Program-made: the position numbers and the translations under genes | From: Numida meleagris | Lineage: Eukaryota > Chordata > Aves > Galliformes > Numididae | DNA length: 64,000 bases | Reading direction: 5' to 3' | Assembly: GCF_002078875.1 (NCBI RefSeq) | Contig: NC_034412.1 | Span: forward strand, 8,141,230 to 8,205,229 | Notes under the pieces: generated by a model | Told to the model about the DNA's origin: nothing | Database searches by the model: none | The model's input: the letters and a program-made list of their open reading frames with translations, nothing else | Part shown: positions 49,144 to 60,965 of the stretch, one piece after another | Layout of the letters: every line of letters starts with the position of its first letter | Position numbering within the stretch: the first letter of the stretch is position 1

Positions 49144-49689
49144 TTTTCCATCTTGCTGCAGTGCCCAGGATCCTCACATGCCCCGGCTGCACCACGTCCC
49201 CACGGTGAGGTCCCCTCCGCACTTCCCCTGCAGGGAATGCAATACCCTGGGAGCTATTGGCCTCTGGAAGCAATTTAGCACGGGACGTGGCTATTAATTT
49301 AAATAGATTACAGAAATTTGAACTAAGCTGTGTATAAATCTTCTGACCGGCTCTTTGGGCTTCGCTCTCTGTTGTTTACACATTTTTGTTTTAAAGAAGC
49401 ACTTATTGATTCCTGAAGCTCAGACGCTTTGCTCAGAGCTCGGCTCTCCTCTCCGGGTGCGGTGGCAGCACTTTGCTCCTGCACACGTATCACCTTTCAG
49501 AGCTACTGTGAGCGAGACGCAGATGTTGTTGGGTCTCAGGTAAAGCCATCAAAAGTGGACGTTCAATCAAGTTTGACATCATCTCCAACCTGAAGGCAAA
49601 CGGCTTGGTTTTGATTAGCAGCCTGCGGGGCCGAGCCGAGCCCGTATCAGTGCTGCTGCTGCTGCTCTACCTGAGTTGCAAAACCACAG
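49144..49689. other. Intergenic, nothing firm
   Basis: AT-rich sequence at 49,270-49,340 and a short GCT triplet run at about 49,651-49,666 are the only notable items. No exon is recognised. Confidence 0.55.
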
Positions 49690-50260
49690 ATGGTAATTAT
49701 AACGATAAGTGCTTACAGATTTCCTAACAACAAAGATAATTTGTTTGCTCCATGCCTTGTTAGAAGGGGAATTTCGTTCTGGTGGCTGGGTGGCTTGGGG
49801 ATCAGCCATTGCCCTTTCACCCTTCTGTCCCCGACGTGGCCGCTCCCCTCCGTGCGGCGATGGGATGCTGATCCGATGCGACGAGTGCCGGCCCCACGTG
49901 GAGGGGATGCCCCGAGTGGAAGGGGTGCTGCCGAAACCGCAGCTTTCCTCCCACCTCAAGGTGAGCCCGGGTGCAGCCCCGCGTGGCATCCGCCTGACGG
50001 CGTCCCCGTGCGCGGCACTGAGCAGGCACGCAGGACGCAGCCTCACTTTCTGGCTCCCTTTAATGACCCTGGAAGGCCGCGGCTTGTTAAGTGCCCGCTT
50101 TGCTTTCCAGAGATCCCTTCCGGCTGCCAAGTGTGCTCGGCAAACAAAAGCATTCCTCTCTGCTCCGGGGCCGCAGCGGCCGCCCGTATGGCAAGCAGAC
50201 GGAGGCGATTAGCACACACAAGGGCTGCCCCGCTCCTGTCCTTGTGCACGGCCCAAGACC
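49690..50260. promoter_or_regulatory. CpG-island-like segment with a consensus splice donor
   Basis: I count roughly 38 CpG between 49,830 and 50,260. Within it, an open frame with ATG at 49865 ends at a strong donor, CTCAAG|GTGAGCC (donor GT at 49961). This resembles a promoter-proximal first exon on the plus strand, possibly of a non-coding RNA. A GTAATTA motif sits at 49693-49699 at the upstream edge. No encoded peptide is recognised. Confidence 0.35.
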
Positions 50261-50850
50261 CCGAGGAGAAACTGCTGCTGCTACAGGGACCCCTCTCAAG
50301 GTGCCCTTGCTCCTCCGCACAAGCTCACATTTTCTCTGTGCAGGCACAGTACCTGTGGGGTCCTGTTCTTGTTCCCCCAGGGCTCCCCTCTTTCCCAGCG
50401 GGGATCAGATGTTTTTTTCCAGGCCAGAAATGCTTGGGGTGGCTCGGGAAGGTGATATCGATCTTGTCCGTATTTGTTGCTGTAATGACTCACAAGTTCT
50501 GTCTGTGAGCAGAAATGCTTTGGTGGTGCCGGGCTACTAACCTGCATGTCTAGAAGCATAGGAATTCCATCATTATTGGGAAACCTGTGTTTTCTTGGAT
50601 TCCTCGAGGAAATTACACTAATTGCAGCAAGCCCTAAGTCTCTGCGGGGTGTAGATGCGATAGGACATCCCCAGGGCCTGTCCCTGGCACTGCAGGGATC
50701 CAGCAGCCTCGAGCCTCCATGCTGCTGCAAGACGGAACCATCGGTGCACTGCCTCATGGCATGGCTATGGGCGAGCCTGAGCTCATGGCATGGCCTGAAC
50801 ATGTGCCTTGACCACAGCAGTTAGACTGTGGCTGGGGGCACTGCTTCACC
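50261..50850. other. Intergenic, nothing recognised
   Basis: This is mixed sequence. The AT-richer part at 50,430-50,620 has no repeat or coding signal I can name. Confidence 0.5.
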
Positions 50851-50908
<58 letters not shown>

Positions 50909-50909
50909 T
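50851..50909. repeat. ATT trinucleotide microsatellite
   Basis: About nineteen uninterrupted TAT/ATT units are followed by TTTTGAACC. The array is pure, so it is likely polymorphic in length. Confidence 0.97.
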
Positions 50910-51899
50910 TGAACCAGTTTTAATATTTGGGCTCTCCCAAGCGCCTACGCCAACATCTGCACGCAGGCGCAGCGTGCGGTGTCACAGCAGAATGAATAGG
51001 ACGGCTCCACGGGATAGCCCTGAACAATGGTCCCACGTTAATCAGCTTAATGTTAATCAGCTTTCTGCACTGCTCGGATGTAAGGGAGCTCCAGAGCGGG
51101 ACGCGCTTCCGCGGAACCACGCTGGAAGCAGGACAGCGTGCGGCCCGCGATGCTCCGCGATGGGCTTCATTTCTCCATTAACTCCCAATTTGCCTCTGGG
51201 CTCAGAGCATGGAAAAAATTAGAGCAAAAAAAGAGAATTTTTCCGGAAGCTCCGAGTGAGGAAAGGAAGGTTATAATAGAAATAGTTTTTGACCTTAATT
51301 ATGGCTTCTAATAGAAGGAGTTGTGCAGGATCAGCAGTGGGGCTGGCGAGCAGCTGGGGGTGCGGGAGAGCAATGCCATGACCCCCAGCCCAGCAATGCG
51401 GGTTTAAACCATGTGGGTATCCAAACACTGACCTGGCGTTAGGCAGTGGTGGGAGCGGGAGGGATTAACTGCTGCATGGGAAGCACATCGCCTTCGGGGT
51501 CGGGTCAGACCTCCTTGCTCTGGAAACCTGTTCTTGTTATTGCTGCTCTCACCCAGCGATGGGTCACTTGGCACCTCCTGGGAGCAATCGCATTTGGGGT
51601 TAATGCGGTCTGGAAAGCTCTGCTTGGGGTAGGCAGGGATGCTGCCCTCGGGGGAGGGCTGCAGATCCCTGATTCACAGCCTCACTCCGTGCTGTGGGGC
51701 TGGTGGAAGGCTCACCATCGTGTCACCCTCCTGCTCTCAGCCCCCGGGAGCAAGCAGGAGCCCAACTGCTCCGCTGGGTCCTCAAATGCACTTGGAAACC
51801 CCAGTGCTGCCGGGGGTGGGGCTGCTCGGAAAATTCTGGTTTCCTGCTGGAGATGCAAACACGTTAGTTCCCCTCCATTGCCTGTGCCTCCGTGTAGGC
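50910..51899. other. Intergenic, no gene seen
   Basis: CpG-bearing sequence at 50,940-51,170 contains a tandem GTTAATCAGCTT / GTTAATCAGCTT pair at about 51,036-51,062. AT-rich sequence at 51,200-51,310 follows. No exon is supported. Confidence 0.55.
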
Positions 51900-52310
51900 T
51901 GCGGAAATACTGCAAATGTTCCACACGCAGACGTTTAACCCTTTGGAGCTTCCATATATAGCATTAAATAATACAAAGAATCATCCCGTGCATTTTGTTA
52001 GTTACTGTTTTAAAGTTCTTATCACATCTATTTCTCGTTATATCAAGGTTTTTGCAATGTGTGGGGGAGATCCATCTCCCTCCCTGCCTAGTTTATCTAT
52101 AATTCAGGACATTTTTACACTTAGGTTATAATTGACTTTTCCACGCTGCAGCGACTCAAACAATAACTATTAATATTCAGCAGTCTACAGCGATAAAGAT
52201 TTCCATTTACTCTCTTTTACTTAGCCGCGTGAGTATTCGGCATCCTATCTCGCACGGTTAACATTGAATTCATTCATATTTATTCTCCATTTTCCAGGGT
52301 AACAATATTA
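51900..52310. promoter_or_regulatory. AT-rich candidate conserved non-coding block, about 400 bp
   Basis: This is complex, non-repetitive AT-rich sequence with TATATAGCATTAAATAATAC, TTATCACATC, AACTATTAATATTCAG, CAGCGATAAAGATT and ATTCATTCATATTTATTC. GATA-type and TAAT-type cores are both present. Enhancer function is inferred from composition only. Confidence 0.3.
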
Positions 52311-52839
52311 AAAGAGTGAACAGCATGTTGGGCAGCCCTGCATCCCGGGGTTCCCAACCTCAAAAACTGGTCCTTGGGGCTATGGGCAGTGCGTGGGGAT
52401 GGGGCACACTTGCACATCCCTTTAGCATCGGGCTGCCCTCCCCACTCCTTCCTCCTGGCCCGGGACCAGCAGCGCTGCCGGCTATTAGCCCGCCTGCTGC
52501 TCGCTGCCCTGGGAGCCATCTCAGGGTGAATGAATGAATAAACACAACGGCATTTAGCGAGATCTGAAAGGAGATGTGATGATAATTTCTTCCCTGCAAA
52601 TTGTATGTGCTCATGTTTTCAGCACGCTGAAGGCAATTAGGGCAGAGCGGAGAGCTGGCAAGATGAGGGGCTACGCTGAAGAAGCGGCAACCATGGAGCC
52701 ATAATAACAATTTAGATTCTATTTAGATACAAGTGGCTACAAGTCGCGTCTCAATATTGAATCAATCGGCGCAGACAAATGGCTTAATACGGAGACATTT
52801 GTTTGAGGGGAAGGAGAGGGAGCAGCCTTTTAGAGACTG
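52311..52839. other. Intergenic, nothing recognised
   Basis: A GC-rich part (52,320-52,530) is followed by an AT-richer one (52,540-52,800). No exon, RNA or mobile element is supported. Confidence 0.5.
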
Positions 52840-53228
52840 CCAGGTGGGGAAGGTAGGCAGATGGGTGGAGGGACAAGTGGACGGTTGGATGGATGGGTGG
52901 ATGGTTGGATGGACAGGTGACTGGTTGGATGGACGGATAGGTGGGACGTTAGATGGATGGTTGAGTGGATGATTGGATGGATGGGTGGATGGATGGACAA
53001 GTGGATAGATGGGTGGTTGGATAGATGGGACATTGGGTGGCTGGTTGGGTGGCTGGTAGGGCGGACATGTGGATGGATGGACGTGTGGATGGATGGGTGG
53101 TTGGATAGTTGGGATGTTGGGTGGGTGGATGGTTGGATGGATGGGTGGATGGATGGATGGACGGGTGGATGGATGGATGATTGGATGAGATGGACATCCA
53201 GATGGCTGGATGGGTGGATGGATGAGAT
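52840..53228. repeat. TGGA/TGGT tetranucleotide-derived minisatellite, about 390 bp
   Basis: Imperfect GGATGGATGGGTGGATGGTT-like units fill the interval. Because four-base units never create stops in phase, both strands stay open for over 600 bases (Trp/Gly/Asp/Met-rich on plus, His/Pro/Ser/Ile-rich on minus). Neither reading is a credible protein. Confidence 0.95.
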
Positions 53229-56200
53229 GAGCTCTGAGCACTGGGAGGAGCAATCCGAAGGGGAACAAATTGCTTTTCTTGCAGCTTTCAGCATTCTGGG
53301 ATGGCTTACACTAGGCATCGATTGGAGAGGTATTTTTAGAGGCAGTCTGGTATTTGTTAACCTTCTCATGCAGAGTGGAGCTTTCTTCTCCAAAGCATGT
53401 GTGCGCGCACGCGTGTGGAAGGCAGAGGGAGATCCTTCCCGAGATAAGGCGCAAGGAGCCGACCCCGGCGCAGCGCCGCGTGCAGCTGTACAAACACGCG
53501 GCAGCCCCGCGCCCTGCCTCCTCCCGGCGAGCGGGATAGGTGACACTGGAGAATGCTTTGCTGTCATTAGCTAATTGAGCTGCTGATGTTAAGAAAAGGT
53601 TATGTATTTCTCCTGGTAGTTTTTCTTTGTAAAACTCTGACACGGATCTCTTGCCATAGCAGTAATAATGCCCCAGCTGGGGAGTTGGAGCAAATCTTCC
53701 CGCTGGTGGGGATTTTTCTTTTCCCCCCTCTTTTCCTTTTTCCCTTCCAAGCAGGGAGCCCTGAGCCAGGCGCTGACCACTGTAAGTGATACCTCCCACT
53801 GCTGCCCTGCATGGGACCACCAGCAAAGCGGCCCCAGGAACCGAGCCCCAGCCACTACAAAATGGGACAAAGGGGGGTGCGCCATGCACAGCCACGGGGA
53901 CCCGTTTGCTGTTGTGCGGATGCACACACACTTTGTGACCACTTGCACTGCATGCTGCCAGATGCTTACAGGGTTGCTACACTACGTCTGCACTGATCCA
54001 GCAGCACCCAGGTGCAGGTGGCTGCACAGACATGGGGAAAGACTGAGCTCCACCAGGTGAGTGCCAGCAAACTGAGCGTTCAGGGCTTCACCTAAATGTC
54101 TCCCATGCTGACACTCTGCCAGTGAAGCACGTCTTGCTGAGGTTCTGCTTACCCACTGCTGCCCGCCTCCTCTATTTGGCATTCCTACTGACTCTGTCTC
54201 CGCTTATATTCCCCAGCCTCATTTCTTTTTGGCACAACTGATTCCCTGCAGCCCGCAGCACTGTACCCGCTTGGTGCCAGACATCTCCACAGCACTGCAC
54301 GGGGAAAGGCACACGGTGTCCTCATGGCACCGACCTTGAGCCTCAGCAGCCACCAGGTCACAACCTGCCTGGCGGTGGCCATGGCCACAGAGGTCACCGA
54401 CCCCAACGAGTCACCCAGCCCCTCCACCAGCACAGCACACTCTGCCTGCTCCTTAATTAATCCCAGGCAAAATTAATCAGCTGACATCCGACAGCTGGAG
54501 AGCGGCCAGAGGGCACTGGGGCTGCAGCCAGGGCTGGCCCTGGGGCACCGCACTGGGGCTGCCGGCACCGGGACCGCTTTCTGCTCCCTCTGCATGGCTG
54601 CAGGTCCCAGGAGACCTCCCCACTGCACAGAAGCAAAAGGAAAGGACAGTTGTCATGGGCTAAGTTCCTAACAAAGGTGACAGCGAGATGACTCCAGTGC
54701 ATCGGGACGGCCCCAGCTGGTGCCATGCATGGGGCATGGGGCTGAGCCTACCCTTTCCACACCCCTCGCACCCTCCTTGTACAGTGCATGGGAGAAGTGT
54801 GACACAAGTGTGGCACTTACCGGGGATCTCCTGCTGTGGGTCTGCGTGGTGATGGGCGGTGTTTCTGCCTGTACCGCCATTGGGGTTTTTTGCTCAGCAC
54901 GGCCAGGATACAGGTGCCATCCCCTGGGAATGTCCCTGCTGGGTGTCCCTCCCGGCTGAAAGATGCTTTCCTGTGTCTGCAGAGCAAATCTGTGCTGGGT
55001 CCAGACCGCAGCATGGTCGTTTTGGTGGCCCTCGGCATGGTGACGGTGCCTTTCCTAACCCCGCTCTCACCGCTTCCCTCCCGCTGCCCGCTCCCCGCTC
55101 TGGCTGAGCCTTTAATCCATCCCCGGCAGCACTGCCGCCCGCGCTGCTGATTGCAGGAGGGGGTGCCGGAGCTAACGATCCGATCCCATCGATCCGTGAA
55201 TCTGTAATGAGACTCCGGTTCAGATTAATCAGTCATTAGGCCAAAATGCCAGCACGCTGCCTGGAAACTATTTGTCTTTGCTGCTGCGTTTTATTTATTT
55301 CACTCAATGCGATTCCAAAGGGCTCCATCCTTCCCTCACAGAGAGCAGCAGCCCTAGTGCTGGTGGAAAGCAGTAATGGGATCGGGAGAGAGCTGAGGTG
55401 CACGGGGCCGAGCTGCCAGAGCTGCTTACCGTGAGAAATGGAAGGATCCCCATCGGCCGATCAAAGGGGAGGAGACCTGAGCTGCACCGGGGGAAGATAT
55501 CTGATAGCAGAGGCTCCTCCAGCTCAGCAGGTAAAGCAGGATGCCACAGCTGGAGGTTTCAAAGGGGAAAAAAAAATGAATTCAGGCACAAAAATGTGTT
55601 TGGGAGAGGAATTAGCCACTGTGGCAAGGAGATGCTGTAGGTCTGGGGATGGGGTCCTCTGGGGATGGGGTTCTTGAGGGATGGGCCCCTGATTCTACAG
55701 GTGTTGCTCAGACACTGAGCTCTAATTCCCTGCTGCTGATGGAGGGGAGCATCCTCCACCCTGCTCAAGGCAGCGCTGATGCCTAAAGCTTCTCTTGACT
55801 CTGAGCGATGGACAAAACCAAAGCAGTTGGGGATGGGATACACGAGGAGCAGGATGAGGATGCCAACAGAGCAGCCCCGTCCCTCTGCTTGTAGTGAGAG
55901 GTGCTGGGAGCTGGTTGGGGCTCCTCACTGGAGGAGGGGAGTTTATTGGAAAACACCTGGAATCTATTAGGGCTGGAAGATGGAGTCAAGGTTTTGCCGC
56001 CTGCAGGCAGCTCAAGTATAAATAGCGGCAAAGGGTTTGTTTTGACTACTTTAAATTGTGCAGGTTTCATGCCCTGAGAATTGGGAGTTTGAAGCTGCTC
56101 CTAACGTAATAATCCTCTCGCTTCCCCCTCCCGCCCGACCAGCCAGGAATCCGCACCTTGTTCTCTTCTTCTTCTCATTCCTCTCTTTGTTTGACTATTT

Positions 56201-58910
56201 TCCCCATTTCCCATATGTTTATCACAAACCTCCCTCTTCCTGGAGCCTTTGGGAGTCTCCGAGCAGGGGAGGGTTGGAGATGTTGTTGCACACAGGGAAG
56301 CAGAGGGGAAAGTCTGGAGCTTTACAATGAAAACCAGAGAGCGCTGGACAAAAATAACGAGAAAAACAAACCCAAATGCTGAGATGCTGGAACAGACCCG
56401 CTGTGCAATGGGGTGATACCAACTCCCAGCTGGGGACCAGTGGGGACAGTTGGTGGGGAGCATCCTCTCCCACTCCCAGGGATGCTGCAGGTGCTAATGC
56501 CATGGTAATAGAGCGATGTGGGGTTCCTAATGGAAATGCTACGTCACTGCTGGTGCAGAGTCCCCTTGGTCCCAGCGTTAATGATTATTGCTCCTCTCTT
56601 GTGTCGATGTCACCAGACCCAAGAGAACAATGACTGTGGGCAAAGGCAGATGCATGCTCCACTCTGAGGAGGTTTTGCTCCAAATTAGGCCATAGAGGAG
56701 GAGGAGAAGGAGAAAGGGTGGGAGTGAGCAAGGGGTGAGCACGCCCGCGAACTCCCCCAGCCTGCTCTGTGCCCTCAGCTCCATCTGCCCAGGAGAGCGG
56801 GGTTTCAGCACCTCTGGGTGCAAACCAAGCTGCCCGAGGATGCAGCATGCTGCAGGGTTGCAGTGCTTGATGCACGGCGGTGGGAAATGTGAGCCCCAGG
56901 GCTGCAGCACGGCCCCGACCCCTCTGCATCAGCACGACGGGGGACGGGGCTGCCCCCCACAGAGGGCAGCAGCTCTTCCCCAGCCATCTGTGCTGGAGAC
57001 CTGCGAGTCAAACCCCGCTGACAAGCCATCTGGGGTGTCCAAACGGCTGCACATGGTGCCATTTATTTTCCTACTTTTCTTTTTAATCATTGCTTTATTT
57101 CATCTGCCCAGTGAGCGAACAGCCCAAAAAAGCAAAGAGTTGATGTGCTGGAAGGAGACTGCGCTCTGAGTGCAGGTGGTTGCTCTGTGTCCTGCGGTGG
57201 ATGGCTGATGTCATGCCTGGAGGCTATGGGACAGGAGGCGAGGAGTGGGGTCAGGCAGCCTGCAGACAGCAGCCAGAGGCTCATCCACAGAAATAATCCA
57301 GGCTGCAGCCAAACAGCAGCATCGCATAGCTTGCAAGTGGGGCTGAGCATGTGCTGGGATCAGTGGGAGTGGGAATGGGGGCTGTCATTGCAAAGTGTCC
57401 TGCCATGAGATGGGCTCATAGGGGACTTCTCATGCTCCATTACCCCTTGGATAATTCTTACTGGGGCTGTAACTGTGGAGCAGCAACGCCATGCTCCAGC
57501 CCAGGCACAGCTTTAGGGCAGCTTGGGGGACTTGTGGCCAGAGCAGCAGCGGCACATTTTTGGTACTGGGGGAGGCTGCCCATGTTGCACAGCTTGGTTT
57601 GGGGGCTGCATTCTATGAAAGGACACAGGGAATCAGCAGCCTCACCATCACTTTGCTCACCCGGCTCTTCCTGGAACAAGCAAAGCTCAGCAGCTCCTCT
57701 GAGAGCTGCTCACAAGGACGTGCTTCTGCTCTTCATGCTTTTTTCTTTTAATCCAGTTGAAGGAACAGAAGGGGATGAAAGCAGCTTGGCTATCAGCTGC
57801 GAGAAGGGATGCTCAGCCTCGGGGCCGGGTGTAGGGCATCCTGCCACCATGGGGCCGCGGCTGTGTGTCCCAGTGCTGGGGTGCCCCAGCTGTGACCGGG
57901 CCACCACGGAGCGGAGGACACACGGCAAGCTGGTGTCCTGCACCCGTGGTGACTGCACACGTGCTCAATCTTGTCTCCTTTCACGTGGAATGAGAGTGAC
58001 ACAATTAGATGGAGTTATTTACTTGAAAGAAAGGCTGGGGCCGGACACGGGGTGCTGGCAGCCCGGCGTCTCACACATCATTATGTTCCCCTAGCGGCTT
58101 TGAAGTGGCAGGGCTGGGGCAGCTCCAGTTCCCCATGCGCTCCCCATGCCCCAGTGCAGGCGACAGTGGCAAAGGGAGAGCAGCACCCACCAGCACACGC
58201 CTGGGTACCCACACCCATGGTGTGTCACTGGCACATGGCAGCGGGGAAGGGGCCTCCAAGCCCCAGGCTGCCCCGGTGCCCTCATCCCATTGAGGACCCC
58301 CAGCAGGTTCCTCGCTCCGGCCCCAGCCCCGCCGGACACACTGCGGGTTTCCGCCAGCCGCCGCGTCTCATCTGCTGCTGCCAAAAGCTGGGGGAGCGGA
58401 GCCAAGTCAGGCAGGCGGGAGATAAATCTGAGTGCTCCTTGGCTGCGCCAGCCTTTGCTCTTTGATTAATTGGAGGCAGCGGTTCTCCTCGTGCTCCGTT
58501 CCCCCTCCAAGGGCCAGGCAGGACAGGGAACCACCGAGAGCAGCATTTGTCCTTACAGGGAGCATCCTTATGTTTGCAGCAAAAGAAGGGTCGGGTGTTT
58601 GCTGCTAGTGGAGGCAATGGGGATAAATGCAGGGCTGAGCCTCTGCCCTGTGAGTGGAGCAGCTTCACGCCGTGAAATATTCAGAGGCCGTTGCAAGAGG
58701 CTGTTAGATCCGAGTGCTTGCGGGATTGCTTTCTTCCTTGACAAAAGCCTGGCGTCCACCTCAGGTTAAAGCTAATCTAAACAGTAGGGAAAAATAAACA
58801 CACAGGATGTGAAAGGGGAGCGATAGCTCCAGCACTAAAAAGGCAGGGAAGTGGGAACTGGCGGCTGCTGTTTTATTAGCTGGGAAGCACCAAAAACCTC
58901 CTTCAAGAGC
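53229..58910. other. Intergenic, no gene seen
   Basis: The CpG-bearing part at 53,400-53,540 contains GTGTGCGCGCACGCGTGTG, a near-palindromic purine-pyrimidine alternation with Z-DNA potential. AT-rich parts lie at about 53,560-53,640, 55,190-55,330 and 56,020-56,060. GGGGATGGGGT-like simple sequence lies at about 55,645-55,690. The rest is GC-rich with shadow open frames (for example 57351-58094). No exon is supported. Confidence 0.55.
56956..56969 (+). promoter_or_regulatory. Candidate CTCF site
   Basis: CCCACAGAGGGCAG matches 12 of 14 positions of CCASYAGRKGGCRS, with an intact AGAGGGCAG core followed by CAGC. Motif evidence only. Confidence 0.3.
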
Positions 58911-59148
58911 ACAGTCTCAGGTTGGATGGTAGGAAAGAGAGCAGTGCATCACTGCTCAGAAAGAGCAGTGATGCACTGGCACAGGCTGCCCCGGGAGGTG
59001 GCGGGGTCACCATCCCTGGAGGTATTCAAGGACCATGGAGAAGTAGCACTGAGGGACATGGTCATTGGGGGTGGGGGGGATGGGTTGGGGTTGGACTTGG
59101 TGATCTTAGAGGTCCTTTCCAACCTTAACCATTCTATGGTTCCATGAA
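58911..59148 (+). mobile_element. CR1 LINE fragment (3' end) containing a fold-back hairpin
   Basis: The copy runs from CAGGTTGGATGGTAGGAAAG, through GCACTGGCACAGGCTGCCCC and CATCCCTGGAGGTATTCAAG, to GGACTTGGTGATCTTAGAGG and CCAACCTTAACCATTCTATGG. It is an avian CR1 3' end on the plus strand, about 240 bases long. Between the first two parts a perfect 16-base inverted repeat (58942-58957 and 58963-58978) replaces the usual sequence. Confidence 0.92.
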
Positions 59149-60965
59149 AATGTGGTCTCTGAGCAGCAGCAGCCCCGGGGGAAGATGGCAGCAAAGGCCT
59201 GGCCATGCTCATTGGCCCATTGGCCCTGAGTGCTGCGGCCCTGCCTGTGCTCTGCTCCTCCAGGAATGGGGAACTGGTGCTAAGGGCAGGCAGAGACCAC
59301 CCGTTGGGCACACCAAACTAGTGCCAGGAAAGAAGAAAGAGAGAGTTTTGGAGCTATGGTTGTTGTTGGAGAGATTTATTTTTGTTTTGCGATGTCTGCA
59401 TCTCTGTTGTAAAACGTATGAGCTGCAAAGGAACGTAAATCTTTATGTTTGCAATATTAACTTCCCATTTCCAGGCTGAAGTAGTTATGGTTCTTTCTAA
59501 TTCTCTTGGAAATATTCTGTGTGTTTATCCTTTTCCCCAGATGTTTATGTAACTTCCTCTGGAAACTCCACTTTTTAGTTAATTAACTTTGTGTCCAGAC
59601 TTTTCTGTGCTTGGTTCCCTTGTTAATATCCCATTAATACGGTGGTGCAGCCCCAGCAGTGCTCGGTGTGGGGATTTCAGAGAGGCTGCAGCAGGACAGA
59701 GCACTGGCTGGTTTTCCCGGTCAGACGGGGACCTGGAGGCATGGTGGTGTGCATCGAACCGCTTTGAGGATGCGAAGACTTGCAGGTCTCTAACAAACCC
59801 ACCACAAAGTGGCCTGTCCAAATCCCCTCCCAAACCACACAGCCAAGAGGCACTTGTTCACACCTGAAGCCTTAATTTGGATGCTGGTCATTCCCTCTCT
59901 GAGATAATTAATTGGAGGTGTTAGAAGAACCCTTCCCCATGCCTTCTGTGACAAGGTTCAGATCCGAACCAATCTGAATTAACTTTTCAAGCACCATACC
60001 ACCAGATGGATGCTCTATTAAAGGCTTTGCTAGGAATCCGGGTTCGTTAGGATGCATCCAGCTGCTGCTCCCTCCCTACAAATTCTGCCTTTCAATCCAA
60101 AGACAAAGCGCCAAAGCAGCCTGAACTGGCAGGTCTGTGGGTTTTGAGCCTCTCCGGTGCTGTATTTTGGGGATGCAGCGATGCCTCTTGCATCCCGCAG
60201 AGGAGATGGATGGCACAGCAGCCTGGCTTCCATCGCCCTGCACATTGCATTACAATGGAGCCTTCTCTGTCTCCTTAACAAGAGTGACACCACTTTGCTT
60301 ATTGTCTATTAACTTGAGAGGTGAGCACATCAGCCAGCAGAATCAGAAACATTTACCATGAAAAGTAAAAGCTGAAATCCCATTTTCTACTGCAGCTCGA
60401 TGGGAAACGCTCCATCAGGGCCAGGTGGGACCACGGGCAGCTGTGCCCATGACACAGTGCACCCTACCAGTAGCGCTGTCCTCCAGCCCTGGGATGGAGC
60501 AGCACCTCAGCAGCTCTGGATTCGAAGGCCAAAACCTCATTTCTTCCCTGGTGGGAAGCTGGGCAGGTCCCACCAGCACCCTGGGATGGGGGAACAGGGA
60601 GCCCCATTCCTGCCCTCCCAGCACAGCCCTTTAGTTCTGGGGATTTGAGCTTCCATTAGTGCCCTTTCTCCTTTACATCAGCATTTCCACGGCTGCTTAA
60701 CTTCGGTGCATTTCATTAGCACAGAGGTTTCTGTCGATATTAGGAAGTCACTGTAATCATCAGAGGGATTTGCATGGCTGTTAGACCAGGAGCGTCACTA
60801 TTTGGTAGTGCTTTTGGAAGCATTTTTGTACAAGTATCTTCAACATGCACCCTGATGGCAGAGACTTTGTACCCCTGCGTCCCCAGGGCACCTCAACACG
60901 GTTCTGGCAGAGCAGAGGCAACGGTGAAGACATCAGCCCCATCCAGGAACTTTCTGTACCCACCA
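59149..60965. other. Intergenic, no gene seen
   Basis: AT-rich complex sequence at 59,340-59,640 (TTAGTTAATTAACTTTGTG) and 59,870-60,030 could be regulatory. A further AT-rich part lies at 60,640-60,840. No exon or RNA gene is supported. Confidence 0.55.

Noticed and set aside
52830..53574. Long open frames on both strands (245 codons minus, 205 plus) rich in His/Pro/Ser or Trp/Met/Gly/Asp
   Set aside because: They are produced by the TGGA-type tetranucleotide array, whose period never introduces stops; there is no domain, and both strands are equally open.
57351..58094. Plus-strand frame of 247 codons
   Set aside because: No recognisable domain; composition is typical of GC-rich avian intergenic DNA, and several other frames overlap it.
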